From a bacterium (lineage in GTDB: Bacteria > Patescibacteriota > Saccharimonadia > Saccharimonadales > UBA4665), in assembly GCA_021850865.1 (NCBI GenBank), contig JAJZKN010000001.1, positions 94,834-158,833 on the forward strand: a stretch of DNA of 64,000 nucleotides, given 5' to 3'. Below, in pieces: positions 17,431 through 25,876 of the stretch. The first letter of the stretch is position 1. Each line of letters begins with the position of its first letter. A program made the translations under genes and the position numbers. The notes under the pieces are model-generated. The model searched no databases and was not told the origin of the DNA. It was given only the letters and a program-made list of their open reading frames with translations.

Positions 17431-17901
17431 ATGGCAACAGCAAGTAACAACGGCCAGGAATGGTATGCCCTTACGGCTTTTAGTTTCGGGAAAATCAAAC
17501 CGGAAACAGTTATGCCGCTGGCACGAATTGTCGAACAAAAGCTGCCGCCAGAAAATCAATCTATCTGCGTATCGCAAGAAAAGTCTATCATTGCCGTCAG
17601 ATATTCAATTTATTGCGCACTATACCAGCAAGCATTTCAACGCGCCCACCAAAACGCCAATGAGGTTATTGGATTAAACTTAGCTCGGATGAATTTGCTT
17701 GACGTTACTGTCTTATCGCCCTCGGAGTTCGCCGTCCTGAACCAAAATGATGAGCTTAACCGCCGACGACAACAGGCAATGGACCGACACCCAACTTCGT
17801 TAACCAATTATCCGCCCAATCAAGATGCGACAATACTACCTTTTCCCACCAGAGTAGAGATCTGGCAGCCAAACGATGATGGTCCACCGTTTGCCGGATA
17901 G
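17431..17901 (+). CDS. Hypothetical protein, 156 aa
   Basis: No recognised family, signal or membrane segment. The first 60 residues alternate strands and helices (EWYALTAFSFGKIKPETVMPLARIVEQKL) and the last 45 look disordered and Pro-rich. The neighbour on the opposite strand, bcp, ends 7 bp away, so the two are convergent and unrelated in transcription. Confidence 0.55.
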   Translation: MATASNNGQEWYALTAFSFGKIKPETVMPLARIVEQKLPPENQSICVSQEKSIIAVRYSIYCALYQQAFQRAHQNANEVIGLNLARMNLLDVTVLSPSEFAVLNQNDELNRRRQQAMDRHPTSLTNYPPNQDATILPFPTRVEIWQPNDDGPPFAG

Positions 17902-17907
17902 GGCAGT

Positions 17908-18369
17908 CTAGACGGTCTGCAGTTGTTTTAAATCAGCAATTATCTGGTCGGCGTGAATGCTCGGATCGACCCCGGTATATTTTTTAGCAATATAGCCTTT
18001 AGGGTTAATGATAAAGGTGTTTCTCTCAGTGCCCAGAAAGCTTTTCCCCATGAATTTGCGATCCTTCCAAGAGTCGTAAGCGGCGATAGTTGTATGCTCG
18101 GGGTCGCTTAGCAGAGTAAAGTCCAGCTGAAATTTATCGGCAAATTTGCGGTGCGACGCTACGCTGTCTTTGCTGATCCCGACTACTACCGAGTTGCCAA
18201 GATTTTCAATTTCCGCTCGGCGGTCACGAAAACCGCAGGCTTCCTTAGTGCAGCCCGGCGTATCATCTTTAGGGTAAAAATAAAGTACCAGCCATTTTCC
18301 GGCGTAATCATTAAGCGTATGTTCTTTTCCGTCTTGGTCTAACAGCCTGAAATCCGGTGCTTGGTGCAT
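17908..18369 (-). CDS. bcp: Thioredoxin-dependent peroxiredoxin, Bcp/PrxQ type
   Basis: 153 residues, full length. The thioredoxin-fold peroxiredoxin has the Bcp signature YPKDDTPGCTKEACGFRD: peroxidatic Cys in TPGC and resolving Cys five residues later. It reduces hydrogen and alkyl peroxides in the cytoplasm using thioredoxin. LLSDPEHTTIAAYDSW and GTERNTFIINPKG are also typical. It has its own ribosome site (AAGGAAAGG) and no obvious partner beside it. Confidence 0.93.
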   Translation of the reverse strand: MHQAPDFRLLDQDGKEHTLNDYAGKWLVLYFYPKDDTPGCTKEACGFRDRRAEIENLGNSVVVGISKDSVASHRKFADKFQLDFTLLSDPEHTTIAAYDSWKDRKFMGKSFLGTERNTFIINPKGYIAKKYTGVDPSIHADQIIADLKQLQTV

Positions 18370-18479
18370 AATTAGCCTGCCTTTCCTTGATTAGTTGGTT
18401 CTGCTTAAATTATACAATAACGTGTATGCCCTCTTGATTTGCGCTTAAGATAATTGTTAAATTATAAGGCACACCAAAA

Positions 18480-18962
18480 ATGAAACACTTTTTTCATAGA
18501 ATCTCCATTAAAATTGCTCATCTCGCCGGCACGCCGTACGCGTTTATTGCGGCTAGTATTGGGGTTATTATCTGGCTGATCGTCGGACCTTATTATCATT
18601 TTTCCAACACCTGGATGATTGCTATCTCGACAATCTCTGACGTAATTATCTTTCTAATGGTATTCTCGATTCAAAACACCCAGAACCGGGACAGTAAAGC
18701 CATCCAGTTGAAACTGAACGAATTAATCGCAGTCGACAAGAAGGCGCGGGATTCCTTTATCGGCCTCGAGAGCTTAACCGATGAGGAGTTGAGTGATCTC
18801 GATGGTGAATTTCAAAAACTGCTCGATGAGCTCGATGTCAAGTCACCGCTGCACCGGATGATCCACGGCAGCATTAAGCGAGAAAAAGCCAAGCGTCCGT
18901 CATTTTACCAGCAGGCAGAAAATATCGTTGATCATATAATCAAGTCAGTAGAGGACAGCTAA
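18480..18962 (+). CDS. Low-affinity iron permease family membrane protein
   Basis: 160 residues with two membrane segments (PYAFIAASIGVIIWLIVGPYYHF, WMIAISTISDVIIFLMVFSIQNTQNRD). The stretch FLMVFSIQNTQNRDSKAIQLKLNELI is the hallmark of the low-affinity iron permease family. The C-terminal half is a charged helical cytoplasmic region. Transport of iron is shown only for distant fungal relatives, so bacterial function is uncertain. The next small gene follows after 16 bp, probably in an operon. Confidence 0.8.
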   Translation: MKHFFHRISIKIAHLAGTPYAFIAASIGVIIWLIVGPYYHFSNTWMIAISTISDVIIFLMVFSIQNTQNRDSKAIQLKLNELIAVDKKARDSFIGLESLTDEELSDLDGEFQKLLDELDVKSPLHRMIHGSIKREKAKRPSFYQQAENIVDHIIKSVEDS

Positions 18963-18978
18963 AGGGGAGTTTAAGTTT

Positions 18979-19239
18979 ATGGATGAAGAGAGTAAGACAG
19001 CGACCGGCGGCAAAACCCGGGGCATCGATATCTACATGGCGGTTATGCTGACGCTGGTAGTAATTTTGCTGCTTGGTGTATTCGGAATGCTGCTGTATGG
19101 GGGATACAAAGTTAAACAGGGCTCAGCTACGATCAATAATAAAATTAACAGCTTTAACTCCCAAATTAAAAGCATTAACACTAATTTGACCAATATCGAT
19201 ACCCAGCTCAAAGTCGGCACAGCCCTTACGCACCCATAA
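18979..19239 (+). CDS. Single-TM protein with exported coiled coil
   Basis: 86 residues, ribosome site AGGGGAG. A short charged start, one membrane segment (IYMAVMLTLVVILLLGVFGMLLYGG) and a heptad-like Asn/Ile/Leu C-terminus (INNKINSFNSQIKSINTNLTNIDTQL) that should form a short coiled coil. No family recognised. Probably cotranscribed with the iron-permease-like gene. Confidence 0.6.
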   Translation: MDEESKTATGGKTRGIDIYMAVMLTLVVILLLGVFGMLLYGGYKVKQGSATINNKINSFNSQIKSINTNLTNIDTQLKVGTALTHP

Positions 19240-19347
19240 TCCGATCAGGCTATTGAACATGGCCTAAGCGATGGCGTAATATTGAGTCATAGGAAGTCGG
19301 GATATTTATTCTGATAATATTCGGTAGTTAATAAAAAGAAGACAGCT

Positions 19348-21048
19348 ATGCTAAAAAATATACTTAAGCATGCCGACAGGCAGAGCCCTAACTATAAATG
19401 GATCGCCCTATCCAACACTACGCTTGGTATGTTGATGGCTTCTCTGAACGCCACGAGCCTGATCATTGCCTTACCGGTCATCTTCAGAGGAATTAAAATT
19501 AACCCTCTCAATCCGGGTAGTTTTTCTTACCTGCTTTGGATTCTGTTGGGCTATATGCTGGTAACCGCCGTATTGGTAGTGTCCTTGGGACGGTTGGGCG
19601 ATATGTATGGTCGGGTAAAAATGTACAACATCGGCTTTATTATCTTTTCCGTGGGAGCATTGGCAGCCGGACTGACCTGGAGCCACGGCGGCCTGGGGGC
19701 GATCGAATTGATCGGGTTTCGAATGATTCAGGCGGTCGGCGGAGCACTGCTTATGGCCAACTCAGCAGCAATCCTCACCGACGCCTTTCCGCATAATCAG
19801 CGGGGAATGGCGCTGGGAATTAACCAGATCGCCATGCTGGCCGGATCATTTTTCGGCATTTTGGTTGGCGGCTTTTTGGCCCAATTCTCCTGGCGGTGGG
19901 TGTTTCTGTTTAATGTTCCGGTCGGTATTGTCGGTATCATCTGGTCCTATCTGGCACTCAAGGAGATTGATGTCTTCCATCCGGCGAAAATCGACTGGAT
20001 CGGCAACATTTCCTTTGCCGCCGGTTTGGCATCGGTGCTGATCGGTATCACCTACGGCATCAAACCTTATGGCGGTTCAGACATGGGCTGGAGCAATCCG
20101 CTGGTGCTGTGGTTAATTGCCGGTGGCATCGGCATACTGATTCTGTTCGTACTAATCGAGCGCCGAGTCGCCCAGCCGATGTTCAATTTAGCCCTATTTA
20201 AAATCAAGGCCTTCACCGCGGGAAACATCGCCGGTTTGCTGGCGGCCATGGGCCGGGGAGGGCTGCAATTTATGCTGATTATGTGGCTGCAGGGGATATG
20301 GTTGCCGTTGCATGGTTATGCATTCACGCAAACCCCGCTCTGGGCGGGCATTTATATGCTACCGACAACTTTGGGCTTTTTAATCGCCGGACCGTTGTCC
20401 GGATATTTATCCGACAAATACGGCGCCCGTCCCTTTGCTACCGGAGGCATGCTCTTAGCCGCACTTAGCTTCGGTCTGATGATGACCCTGCCGGTGAATT
20501 TTCCATATTATCTGTTCGCAATTATTCTGCTGCTTAATGGCCTGTCTTTCGGTATGTTTTCGTCGCCAAATACCGCCGGCATTATGAACTCGGTACCTGC
20601 CAGATTCAGAGGAGTGGCATCAGGCATGCGCTCGACATTTATGAACGTCGGAATGCCGTTATCGATCGGCATATTTTTCACTCTAATGATCATCGGCTTA
20701 ACCGCCAGCGTGCCGGGCAGCATCTATCACGGACTGACACTTAATGGCATTCAGCCGGCACTGGCCAGCCATTTATCACATTTGCCGGCCATCAGCTATC
20801 TGTTTGCCGCATTCCTTGGATACAACCCCCTAAAGACACTGCTGGGAGGACCTGTGTTGAAATCATTAAAACCGGCCGCGGCGGCCAGACTGGTATCCAA
20901 AGATTACTTTCCTAAACTAATAGCCAATCCGTTTAAGCATGGCCTGGTCGTAGTTCTGTGGTTTGCTATCATTACCTGTATCGTGGCGGCGGCTGCTTCT
21001 TGGCTGAGAGGCGGCAAATTCGTTAACCAGGAAGAGGAAGCTTCCTAG
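19348..21048 (+). CDS. MFS exporter, DHA2 (14-TM) type
   Basis: 566 residues. The N-terminal half carries LGMLMASLNATSLIIALPVIF, the loop signature GRLGDMYGRVKMYNIG and RMIQAVGGALLMANSAAILTDAFP. The C-terminal half has GYLSDKYGARPFATGG. About 14 hydrophobic segments are visible. The long loop near 450-530 (GLTLNGIQPALASHLSHLPAISYLFAAFLGYNPLKTLL) is typical of actinobacterial-style members of this family. Predicted proton-coupled efflux of an unknown compound. It is related to the partial exporter at the window start. Confidence 0.88.
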   Translation: MLKNILKHADRQSPNYKWIALSNTTLGMLMASLNATSLIIALPVIFRGIKINPLNPGSFSYLLWILLGYMLVTAVLVVSLGRLGDMYGRVKMYNIGFIIFSVGALAAGLTWSHGGLGAIELIGFRMIQAVGGALLMANSAAILTDAFPHNQRGMALGINQIAMLAGSFFGILVGGFLAQFSWRWVFLFNVPVGIVGIIWSYLALKEIDVFHPAKIDWIGNISFAAGLASVLIGITYGIKPYGGSDMGWSNPLVLWLIAGGIGILILFVLIERRVAQPMFNLALFKIKAFTAGNIAGLLAAMGRGGLQFMLIMWLQGIWLPLHGYAFTQTPLWAGIYMLPTTLGFLIAGPLSGYLSDKYGARPFATGGMLLAALSFGLMMTLPVNFPYYLFAIILLLNGLSFGMFSSPNTAGIMNSVPARFRGVASGMRSTFMNVGMPLSIGIFFTLMIIGLTASVPGSIYHGLTLNGIQPALASHLSHLPAISYLFAAFLGYNPLKTLLGGPVLKSLKPAAAARLVSKDYFPKLIANPFKHGLVVVLWFAIITCIVAAAASWLRGGKFVNQEEEAS

Positions 21049-21053
21049 AGAAA

Positions 21054-21449
21054 TTAACGCGTTGCCTTTAATTGTTTCTGCCGACGCCACACATAATGCA
21101 GTGCGGTGCCACCGGCAAAAGCTAGACTAAAACCGATAATTACCGAATTACCCGGACCGGTGTTAGTTAACTGCGAAGGGGATGAAGGCATAGTTGTCGC
21201 GGAACTGCCGGACGTCGGCGCACCGCCCGCTTGATTACTGTTCGGGTTCGTAGCCGAGTTATTCTGCTGCTGACTAATACCGGCCGGTGTTTTTGGTAGC
21301 GCGTTCGTAGCAACTTTGTTCGAAGAATTATTGTTAACTACCGAGTAGATTCCGTAACCAATCAGTGCCAGTACCACCAAAACGAGAAGTGAGGCTGAAA
21401 TAATTCTAAGCAACGGCCAGTTTCTGGACTCACTGTCGATCATTGCCAT
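21054..21449 (-). CDS. Putative sortase-anchored surface protein
   Basis: 131 residues with ribosome site GAGGAGG. N-terminal membrane segment (ASLLVLVVLALIGYGIYSVV), then a Ser/Asn/Gln-rich linker. The C-terminus has a sorting-signal layout: LTNTG, a hydrophobic stretch (VIIGFSLAFAGGTALHYVW) and a basic tail (RRQKQLKATR). The pentapeptide is a variant of LPXTG. The sortase at 44440 is the only one in the window. That this protein is its substrate is inference. Confidence 0.65.
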   Translation of the reverse strand: MAMIDSESRNWPLLRIISASLLVLVVLALIGYGIYSVVNNNSSNKVATNALPKTPAGISQQQNNSATNPNSNQAGGAPTSGSSATTMPSSPSQLTNTGPGNSVIIGFSLAFAGGTALHYVWRRQKQLKATR

Positions 21450-21655
21450 AGATTCGCCTCCTCAGCTTTTTTATTATATACCAAATATTATTTTTGATAC
21501 TACATAGATTTTCTAAATAGTCGAAGATAATACATCCGGCTTAATTCATAGCGCATCTTCCATAATCGGCCCAACGTGTCCTATAAGCCTTATTAGCGAG
21601 CTAATCTTGGCCGCTGAGTACCCAAAAAAATAATCAAATCCGAAGCTTAACTAGG

Positions 21656-22462
21656 CTACGAACCGATGTACGGCGCAACGAAGCTCTTAGCAGCGTTAAT
21701 CGGAATAGCGAAACCGAGATTCTGTCCTTGAGCTGAAGTGGCTGTATTAATACCGATTACCAGGCCGGACGACGCATCAATCAGTGGGCCACCAGAGTTA
21801 CCGGGATTAATCGCCGCATCGGTTTGCAGCAGGCCGGACAACGACTCACTGCCGGTGGCGCTGGCCGAATCACTGGCCGTGATTGATCGATTAAGGGCTG
21901 AGATAATACCATTAGTGACAGTGTTCTGGAATTGGCCAAGAGCATTACCGATAGCAATCACGCTTTTGCCGACCACCACCGATGACGAGTCACCGAGCTT
22001 AACTGTACTTAAGCCGCTGGCGTTAATTTTAAGTAACGCTAAGTCGGCAGTCGGATCGGAAGCGACAATGGTAGCCGGATACTGTTTTTGATTGGTTAGC
22101 GTTACCGTCAGGTTCTGTGCCCCCTGAGGCGCGACATGATTGTTGGTCAGAATATAGCCATTGGCGGTAAGTATCATACCGGTTCCCGAGCCTTCTTCGA
22201 CTAACGGGCCGCCAAAGAAACTGTAAGTTGTACTGGTAGTGGTGATCGCCACGATCGCTGGCGAGTAGCTGTTGACCAGTTGCGGTATGGTCAGGCCACT
22301 GGCATTGGTCGCTTCCACTATCTTCGCTGTCGGACTCTGTGATTCGATTACCGTTCCACCGTAAGGATGCTTCGACTGGTACCAATAGGCACCGGCAACA
22401 CCGCTGGCCAAACCTATGGCAAGGATAATAAGCACTGAGAGTATTTGACCGATTCGTTTCAT
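21656..22462 (-). CDS. S1C serine protease, HtrA-like without PDZ
   Basis: 268 residues. A membrane anchor (ILSVLIILAIGLASGVAGAYWY) precedes an exported trypsin-like domain: GSGTGMILTANGYILTNNHV (His), DPTADLALLKI (Asp) and DAAINPGNSGGPLID (Ser). The protein ends 30 residues after INTATSAQGQNLGFAIPINAAK, so the usual C-terminal PDZ domain is absent. The DNA beyond the stop shows no broken PDZ coding sequence. Predicted envelope quality-control protease. Confidence 0.88.
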   Translation of the reverse strand: MKRIGQILSVLIILAIGLASGVAGAYWYQSKHPYGGTVIESQSPTAKIVEATNASGLTIPQLVNSYSPAIVAITTTSTTYSFFGGPLVEEGSGTGMILTANGYILTNNHVAPQGAQNLTVTLTNQKQYPATIVASDPTADLALLKINASGLSTVKLGDSSSVVVGKSVIAIGNALGQFQNTVTNGIISALNRSITASDSASATGSESLSGLLQTDAAINPGNSGGPLIDASSGLVIGINTATSAQGQNLGFAIPINAAKSFVAPYIGS

Positions 22463-22809
22463 ATATAGCTAGCCTACCTTCGGTTGATTAGAATAACCTT
22501 AAACCTTCCGCTCTGTCAAAAACGGCTCAAGCTTTAGCACACAGCAAACGAGCGGAGTATAATTAATTCTCAGGAAGGCATACTACGGTCCCTGCTTCAC
22601 CTTAATTTATTATCAACGCCGTGATCCCTCCACTAAAGGAAGGCTCACTCTTACTGCGAGCAGCATAAGCTGTAAACAGGAACATACCAAACACGTAACC
22701 GGTCGGTAAAACCGGATCTTAGCTTTAATCTAATAATTAATCATTTCGGGCCAAAATCACCCACCTCCATATTCAGTGGAGGAGTGGCAGTAATGAAGGA
22801 GTAAAAACT
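22463..22809. other. Intergenic leader region, 347 bases
   Basis: No ORF is supported. A TATAAT sits at 22558-22563 without a good -35, so transcription of the next operon could start about 240 nt upstream. Several small hairpins are visible (for example CCGGT...ACCGG near 22700). The most regular is the one listed separately at 22761-22787. Confidence 0.35.
22761..22787 (+). promoter_or_regulatory. Hairpin just upstream of the polymerase operon ribosome site
   Basis: CCACCTCCA-tattcag-TGGAGG(a)GTGG forms a 10-bp stem with one bulged A, about 9 nt before the AAGGAG ribosome site of the 22810 gene. The 3' arm itself contains GGAGG, so it could act as a ribosome-binding decoy or protein site. 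Confidence 0.4.
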
Positions 22810-23076
22810 ATGCGCGAAAAAATTAACCAGGACGTCAGTGTGGTTATGTACTATAGCGCCAGCAAGCGGCTGGCCTTACCGCACTTGATTCATTGGCAAA
22901 ACCAGGATTACGGAGTCGGCAAAATCGGCTATCATCACACCATTAAAGAGGGAATGACGCTGCACCACATTTTTGAGCTGGTGGACTCCACTCAAACCCT
23001 GTGGTTCCGTCTTAATCTGGACACCTCTAACCTGCACTGGAAATTGGAAGCCGTCAGTGACGGGCTACCCTACTAG
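22810..23076 (+). CDS. Small protein paired with Y-family polymerase
   Basis: 88 residues with ribosome site AAGGAG. No membrane segment. The body (LPHLIHWQNQDYGVGKIGYHH...LWFRLNLDTSNLHWKLEAVSDG) resembles in size and flow the small DUF6504-type proteins found beside translesion polymerases in Actinobacteria, but I am not sure of the family. Its stop is 8 bp from the polymerase start, so the two are cotranscribed and perhaps act together. Confidence 0.6.
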   Translation: MREKINQDVSVVMYYSASKRLALPHLIHWQNQDYGVGKIGYHHTIKEGMTLHHIFELVDSTQTLWFRLNLDTSNLHWKLEAVSDGLPY

Positions 23077-23084
23077 GAGTAATT

Positions 23085-24326
23085 ATGGATTTAGGCCTTA
23101 ACTACAACCGACCACTGGTCATGCACATCGATCTTAATTCCTGTTTTGCCACCATTGAGCAGCAGGCCAATCCGCTACTCCGGCACAAACCAGTGGCAGT
23201 TGCTGCCTATGACACGCCGCGCGGCATCATCCTGGCCGCCAGCTATGAAGCCAAGGCTCTGGGCATTAAATTAGGCGTCACCGTCAAAGAAGCCAGAATG
23301 ATCTGCCCGGAAATAATCGTAATGATGCCTGATCCGGACAAGTACTTTGACGCTCATCGCCGCTTCGAACAGGTCTTATGCAAATACACTAACGAAGTAA
23401 CGCCAAAGAGCGTCGACGAATTCGTGGTCGATTTTACCGGCTCGATAGCCATTCGCAGCGGCATTAGCATGGAAGAGATCGGCAGGCAGATTAAGCAGGA
23501 TATCCGTGCCTCCCTGGGCGAATATGTCAGCGTCAACGTTGGTATCGGCCCGAACCGGTTCCTAGCCAAGCTGGCCGCCGGCCTACACAAACCTGACGGC
23601 ATGGACAAAATTGACGCCAGTAATCTGAGACGGATCTATTCCGGGCTTGAGCTGATCGACCTGCCAGGCATTAACTACCGTTACGCCGCCCGGCTGAATT
23701 TAGCCGGCATTTACAGTCCGCTACAGATGCTTGACGCACCGCTTATGCAGCTCAAGCGTGAGGTCTTTCATAGCATCGTCGGCTTTTACTGGTACTTAAG
23801 ATTGCGCGGACATGAAGTCGATACTGTTGATTTCGGCCGCAAAAGTTTCGGACAGCAATACGCCATTAGCCAAAAAACAACAGATAAGCACGAACTGTCA
23901 CGGCTGCTCATGAAGCTCTGCGAAAAAGCCGGACGACGCTTAAGGAAACAGGGCTATCAGGCTGGCGGCATTTACCTCTGGCTAGCTTACGAAGACCGTA
24001 CCTATTGGGCTAAACGGCAACAGTTGCGAACGGCCGTCTATTCCACCCAGGATATTTTCCGCCAAGCCCAAAGTCTGCTAATGGCCACTCCCGAAAACAC
24101 GGCCAGAGCCACGAATATAGGCGTCAGTATCCATAACCTGCAGCTGGTTAACCCGCTCCAGCTGGGTTTGTTCGACGACACCAGGCTGGACACCAGATCA
24201 TTGGCCGTAGCAGCCGATCGGGTAAACGACCGTTACGGTGAATTCACCCTGGTGCCGGCATTAATGGCCAACATGCAGGACATTATCATCAAACGGGTAT
24301 CTTTCGGTCAGGACAGTACTAATTAG
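23085..24326 (+). CDS. dinB: Y-family DNA polymerase (Pol IV/ImuB-like)
   Basis: 413 residues. The palm signature MHIDLNSCFATIEQQ has the first catalytic Asp and a Phe steric gate, and SVDEFVVDFTG carries the second Asp-Glu pair, so the enzyme should be active. VGIGPNRFLAKLAAGLHKPDG and the helix-hairpin-helix region (GIYSPLQMLDAP) follow, then the little-finger domain. It would copy damaged DNA with low fidelity. No beta-clamp motif of the QLxLF form is certain, though LQLGLFDD near 365 fits one. The two-gene operon with the 88-residue protein is unusual for dinB. Confidence 0.9.
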   Translation: MDLGLNYNRPLVMHIDLNSCFATIEQQANPLLRHKPVAVAAYDTPRGIILAASYEAKALGIKLGVTVKEARMICPEIIVMMPDPDKYFDAHRRFEQVLCKYTNEVTPKSVDEFVVDFTGSIAIRSGISMEEIGRQIKQDIRASLGEYVSVNVGIGPNRFLAKLAAGLHKPDGMDKIDASNLRRIYSGLELIDLPGINYRYAARLNLAGIYSPLQMLDAPLMQLKREVFHSIVGFYWYLRLRGHEVDTVDFGRKSFGQQYAISQKTTDKHELSRLLMKLCEKAGRRLRKQGYQAGGIYLWLAYEDRTYWAKRQQLRTAVYSTQDIFRQAQSLLMATPENTARATNIGVSIHNLQLVNPLQLGLFDDTRLDTRSLAVAADRVNDRYGEFTLVPALMANMQDIIIKRVSFGQDSTN

Positions 24327-25128
24327 CCGGGAATTGCGATAATAACTGACATGGGTAATCAAAATCCAAAGTACCGATTGTGTACTGCGTCATAATTAAC
24401 GGGCCGCCCAAAAACGATTTGGTGTCACATGACTTTGCGGCTTGGAAGCTAGATGTATCGCCGGTTCCCAGCCAAAGCGGCAAATTAATCGGCCATTTAC
24501 CGACCAGCGACGCCCATTGATTGGATGCCGTGTAGATACCCAGCTTAGGAGTTAAAAACCGGCGGGAACTAAATCCGTAAATCATGCCCATTAAATCGGC
24601 CCGATTAGCCACCAGCGAAGTCGTCCAACTGTTAATACTTTCGACGTCCAGCCACCAACCGGGAACATAAGCGGCCGCCAGATCGGCTTGGCGCATAGAA
24701 TAAAGCGCCGCCTGATAGCCGTAATTGAACGAGTAACAGTTCAATTGGTTTTTATGGGCGCAGTTAAGCGGGCCACTACCTACCTCTCTAATTCTGGGAA
24801 AGCCCGGATCTCCGGTATTAACATAGAGTGCGTAGGAGGTATTAGCTTGCCGGACTTCCTGGCCCAGACAGGGGTTAGGCTTAAAATCCAGTCCGCCGTT
24901 AACGCCAATAATAGCCCGGGAGAACTGGTCGGTCGGCAAACGCGAACAATTCGGCCATGACATATCGACCGTTAGCGGGCGCACGGCCCGCGAAGTAAAC
25001 AAAACCAAAAATAGCAAAGCGACCAGTACGGCAACCGGTATAAGAATAATGATCAATCTAGATGCCCAAATTTCCGCTTCTGGCGAAAATCCGGATCTGG
25101 TTTTTAGTCTCCCCAAGGATAAACCCAT
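24319..25128 (-). CDS. Membrane-anchored GH25-like / DUF1906-like protein
   Basis: I choose ATG 25128 (269 residues), not the track start 25248, because TATACT (25141-25136) ends 7 nt upstream and the extra 40 residues look non-coding. A membrane segment (LIIILIPVAVLVALLFLVLF) anchors an exported domain: VDMSWPNCS, AALYSMRQADLAAAYVPGWWLDVESINSWT, GIYTASNQWASL, LWLGTG. These resemble the beta-barrel strands and acidic active site of GH25-like lysozymes and the DUF1906 glycoside-hydrolase-like family. It overlaps the polymerase end by 8 bp, convergent. Peptidoglycan hydrolysis is possible, not certain. Confidence 0.65.
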   Translation of the reverse strand: MGLSLGRLKTRSGFSPEAEIWASRLIIILIPVAVLVALLFLVLFTSRAVRPLTVDMSWPNCSRLPTDQFSRAIIGVNGGLDFKPNPCLGQEVRQANTSYALYVNTGDPGFPRIREVGSGPLNCAHKNQLNCYSFNYGYQAALYSMRQADLAAAYVPGWWLDVESINSWTTSLVANRADLMGMIYGFSSRRFLTPKLGIYTASNQWASLVGKWPINLPLWLGTGDTSSFQAAKSCDTKSFLGGPLIMTQYTIGTLDFDYPCQLLSQFPAN

Positions 25129-25248
25129 TACCTTTAGTATAGACCATCGTTTAAAGCCGAATAAGCACCGGGCCGTGGACAAAATCTCTGAAAAACGACC
25201 AAGAAAGTTGTTGCCAGGGACAGCGACTAGCCGACGAGCAGAAGCCAC

Positions 25249-25498
25249 TTGCGATTGTTCAGTTTAAATTAAAAGCTTAATCTATCCAGTCTGCAGTCTA
25301 TTTATCTCAGTTAGCGATTTTTTGTTGCATTGTTTTACTTAATATGCAATGATGTACCCACTCTAGAAGAAGCTGCTAGCGAATCTTTGTGAGAAGTTCT
25401 AGTAAAGTATTAACAATAATTTTCGGTAATTGAGGTGCAGCTAAGCGACCATCGGTGCGACTTACCTCAGAGCGAAGAAAGAGGTAACAAATTAAATC
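25249..25498. other. Intergenic and leader region before the RRM gene, about 250 bases
   Basis: Holds the leader described separately at 25431-25487. A 6-bp inverted repeat TTGCAT...ATGCAA (25325-25349) is visible. A convincing -35/-10 pair cannot be fixed. TAACAAT near 25411 with TTGTGA near 25388 is one option. Confidence 0.35.
25431..25487 (+). promoter_or_regulatory. Two mutually exclusive hairpins covering the ribosome-binding site
   Basis: TGAGGT (25431-25436) can pair with ACCTCA (25464-25469). The overlapping TTACCTC (25462-25468) can instead pair perfectly with GAGGTAA (25481-25487), which contains the only ribosome-binding sequence before the ATG at 25499. One fold frees the site and the other hides it, which is the logic of an RNA switch, thermosensor or autoregulatory site. 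Confidence 0.6.
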
Positions 25499-25759
25499 AT
25501 GGCAAATAAACTATTTGTCGGATCTTTGGCTTGGTCGGCAACAGATGACGACTTGGCTAATTTTTTCAGCGACGCAGGCACAGTCGTATCGGCTAAGGTC
25601 ATCGTCGACCGCGAAACTAACCGCAGCAAAGGTTTCGGCTTTGTCGAAATGAGCTCTGACGAAGAGGCCAAGGCCGCTATCGACAAGCTTAACGGCAAAG
25701 ATCTTAACGGTCGTCCGGTCGCAGTTAGCGAAGCCCGTCCGCAGGCACCGCGCGACTAA
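25499..25759 (+). CDS. RRM-type RNA-binding protein
   Basis: 86 residues, essentially one RNA recognition motif: RNP2 (LFVGSL, 4-9) and RNP1 (KGFGFVEM, about 43-50), ending just past the domain. Such short bacterial RRM proteins bind single-stranded RNA and are cold- or stress-induced in cyanobacteria. Here the long leader with alternative hairpins over the ribosome site suggests post-transcriptional control, perhaps by the protein itself. It is monocistronic and ends at a strong terminator. Confidence 0.92.
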   Translation: MANKLFVGSLAWSATDDDLANFFSDAGTVVSAKVIVDRETNRSKGFGFVEMSSDEEAKAAIDKLNGKDLNGRPVAVSEARPQAPRD

Positions 25760-25785
25760 CCAGTCTTGTTGGTTCGGTTAGAATA

Positions 25786-25820
25786 AGCCTATCGGTAATC
25801 ATTTACCGGTAGGCTTTGTA
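25786..25820 (+). terminator. Terminator after the RRM gene
   Basis: AGCCTATCGGTAA-tcat-TTACCGGTAGGCT forms a 13-bp stem with one G-T pair, followed by TTGTATATT. It ends the RRM transcript before the pentose-phosphate genes. Confidence 0.75.
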
Positions 25821-25876
25821 TATTAAGCGCACTTTGACTAGCTTTATTCTCAGCTGGCAAGTTATTATATGAGGGT

